Source of the DNA: Chrysomallon squamiferum
Lineage: Eukaryota > Mollusca > Gastropoda > Neomphalida > Peltospiridae
Length of the DNA: 64,000 nt
Direction: 5' to 3'
Assembly: GCA_012295275.1 (NCBI GenBank)
Contig: CM022668.1
Span: 263,157-327,156, forward strand
In this document: positions 63,919 to 64,000 of the stretch, piece by piece
How positions within the stretch are numbered: the stretch's first letter is position 1
How the letters are laid out: each line of letters starts with the position of its first letter
Made by a program: the position numbers and the translations under genes
The notes under the pieces: generated by a model
What the model was told of the DNA's origin: nothing
The model's input: the letters and a program-made list of their open reading frames with translations, nothing else
Databases searched by the model: none

Positions 63919-64000
63919 ATATATAAAAAAGCATATAAATAAAAATAACCTATGTACATTGTAGATCAAAAATATCTGTTTACACAGTTGCTATGATAAC

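Larger units (their letters stand above)
60499..64000. other. Bestrophin 3' UTR and downstream flank
   Basis: AT-rich DNA with no recognised gene. AATAAA at 61106-61111 is one possible polyadenylation signal. The right part contains a degenerate tandem repeat (62900-63740) and a hairpin (63847-63918). Confidence 0.5.

Noticed and set aside
1-64000. CRISPR arrays, bacterial operons, phage or secretion systems
   Set aside because: The window is eukaryotic; the tandem repeats are microsatellites or decayed minisatellites with no spacer structure.
1-64000. tRNA or rRNA genes
   Set aside because: No cloverleaf with A/B boxes or rRNA-like conserved stretch was noticed on reading either strand; a covariance-model scan could still find one.

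Overview
The window is AT-rich animal DNA, probably from an invertebrate. Its genes are split by many canonical GT-AG introns, and the intergenic space is full of microsatellites: (GA)n, (TA)n, (CA)n, (ATT)n and (TATG)n. No bacterial, viral or plasmid gene organisation is visible. The proteins are all conserved metazoan ones, and the simple-repeat load and intron style would suit a mollusc or other lophotrochozoan, but that is only a guess.

Four protein-coding genes can be reconstructed exon by exon with consistent splice phase. (1) 12430-14424, minus strand: UBE2G2, the ERAD ubiquitin-conjugating enzyme, 5 coding exons, 165 codons. (2) 15395-41245, plus strand: DNA topoisomerase II (TOP2), more than 30 exons and about 1,670 residues, complete from ATPase domain to acidic tail. 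It is head-to-head with UBE2G2 across a 970-bp shared promoter region carrying a perfect CRE palindrome. (3) 44119-45822, minus strand: CCDC103/DNAAF19, a dynein-arm assembly factor, 3 exons, 229 residues, tail-to-tail with TOP2. (4) 53828-60498, plus strand: a bestrophin chloride channel, 12 exons, 663 residues, with a possible leader exon 6 kb upstream.

The first 9.7 kb has no recognisable gene. It holds simple repeats, a degenerate tandem repeat and a CpG-enriched promoter-like patch at its right edge. The 47.6-53.7 kb interval holds long (GA)n/(CT)n tracts and a textbook hAT-type MITE. The last 3.5 kb is bestrophin 3' UTR and flank, with another degenerate tandem repeat and a miRNA-sized hairpin.

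The most unusual features are as follows. TOP2 has two tiny N-terminal exons whose lengths and phases force mutually exclusive use. One TOP2 intron carries an 86-bp copy of a downstream TOP2 exon embedded inside a transposon-like repeat, which is itself interrupted by a 651-bp foldback element. At least four copies of that repeat family sit in TOP2 introns. In bestrophin, the acceptor and start of exon 6 have been tandemly duplicated at a 103-bp period. No operon or biochemical pathway joins the four genes; they are ordinary housekeeping and ciliary/channel neighbours.
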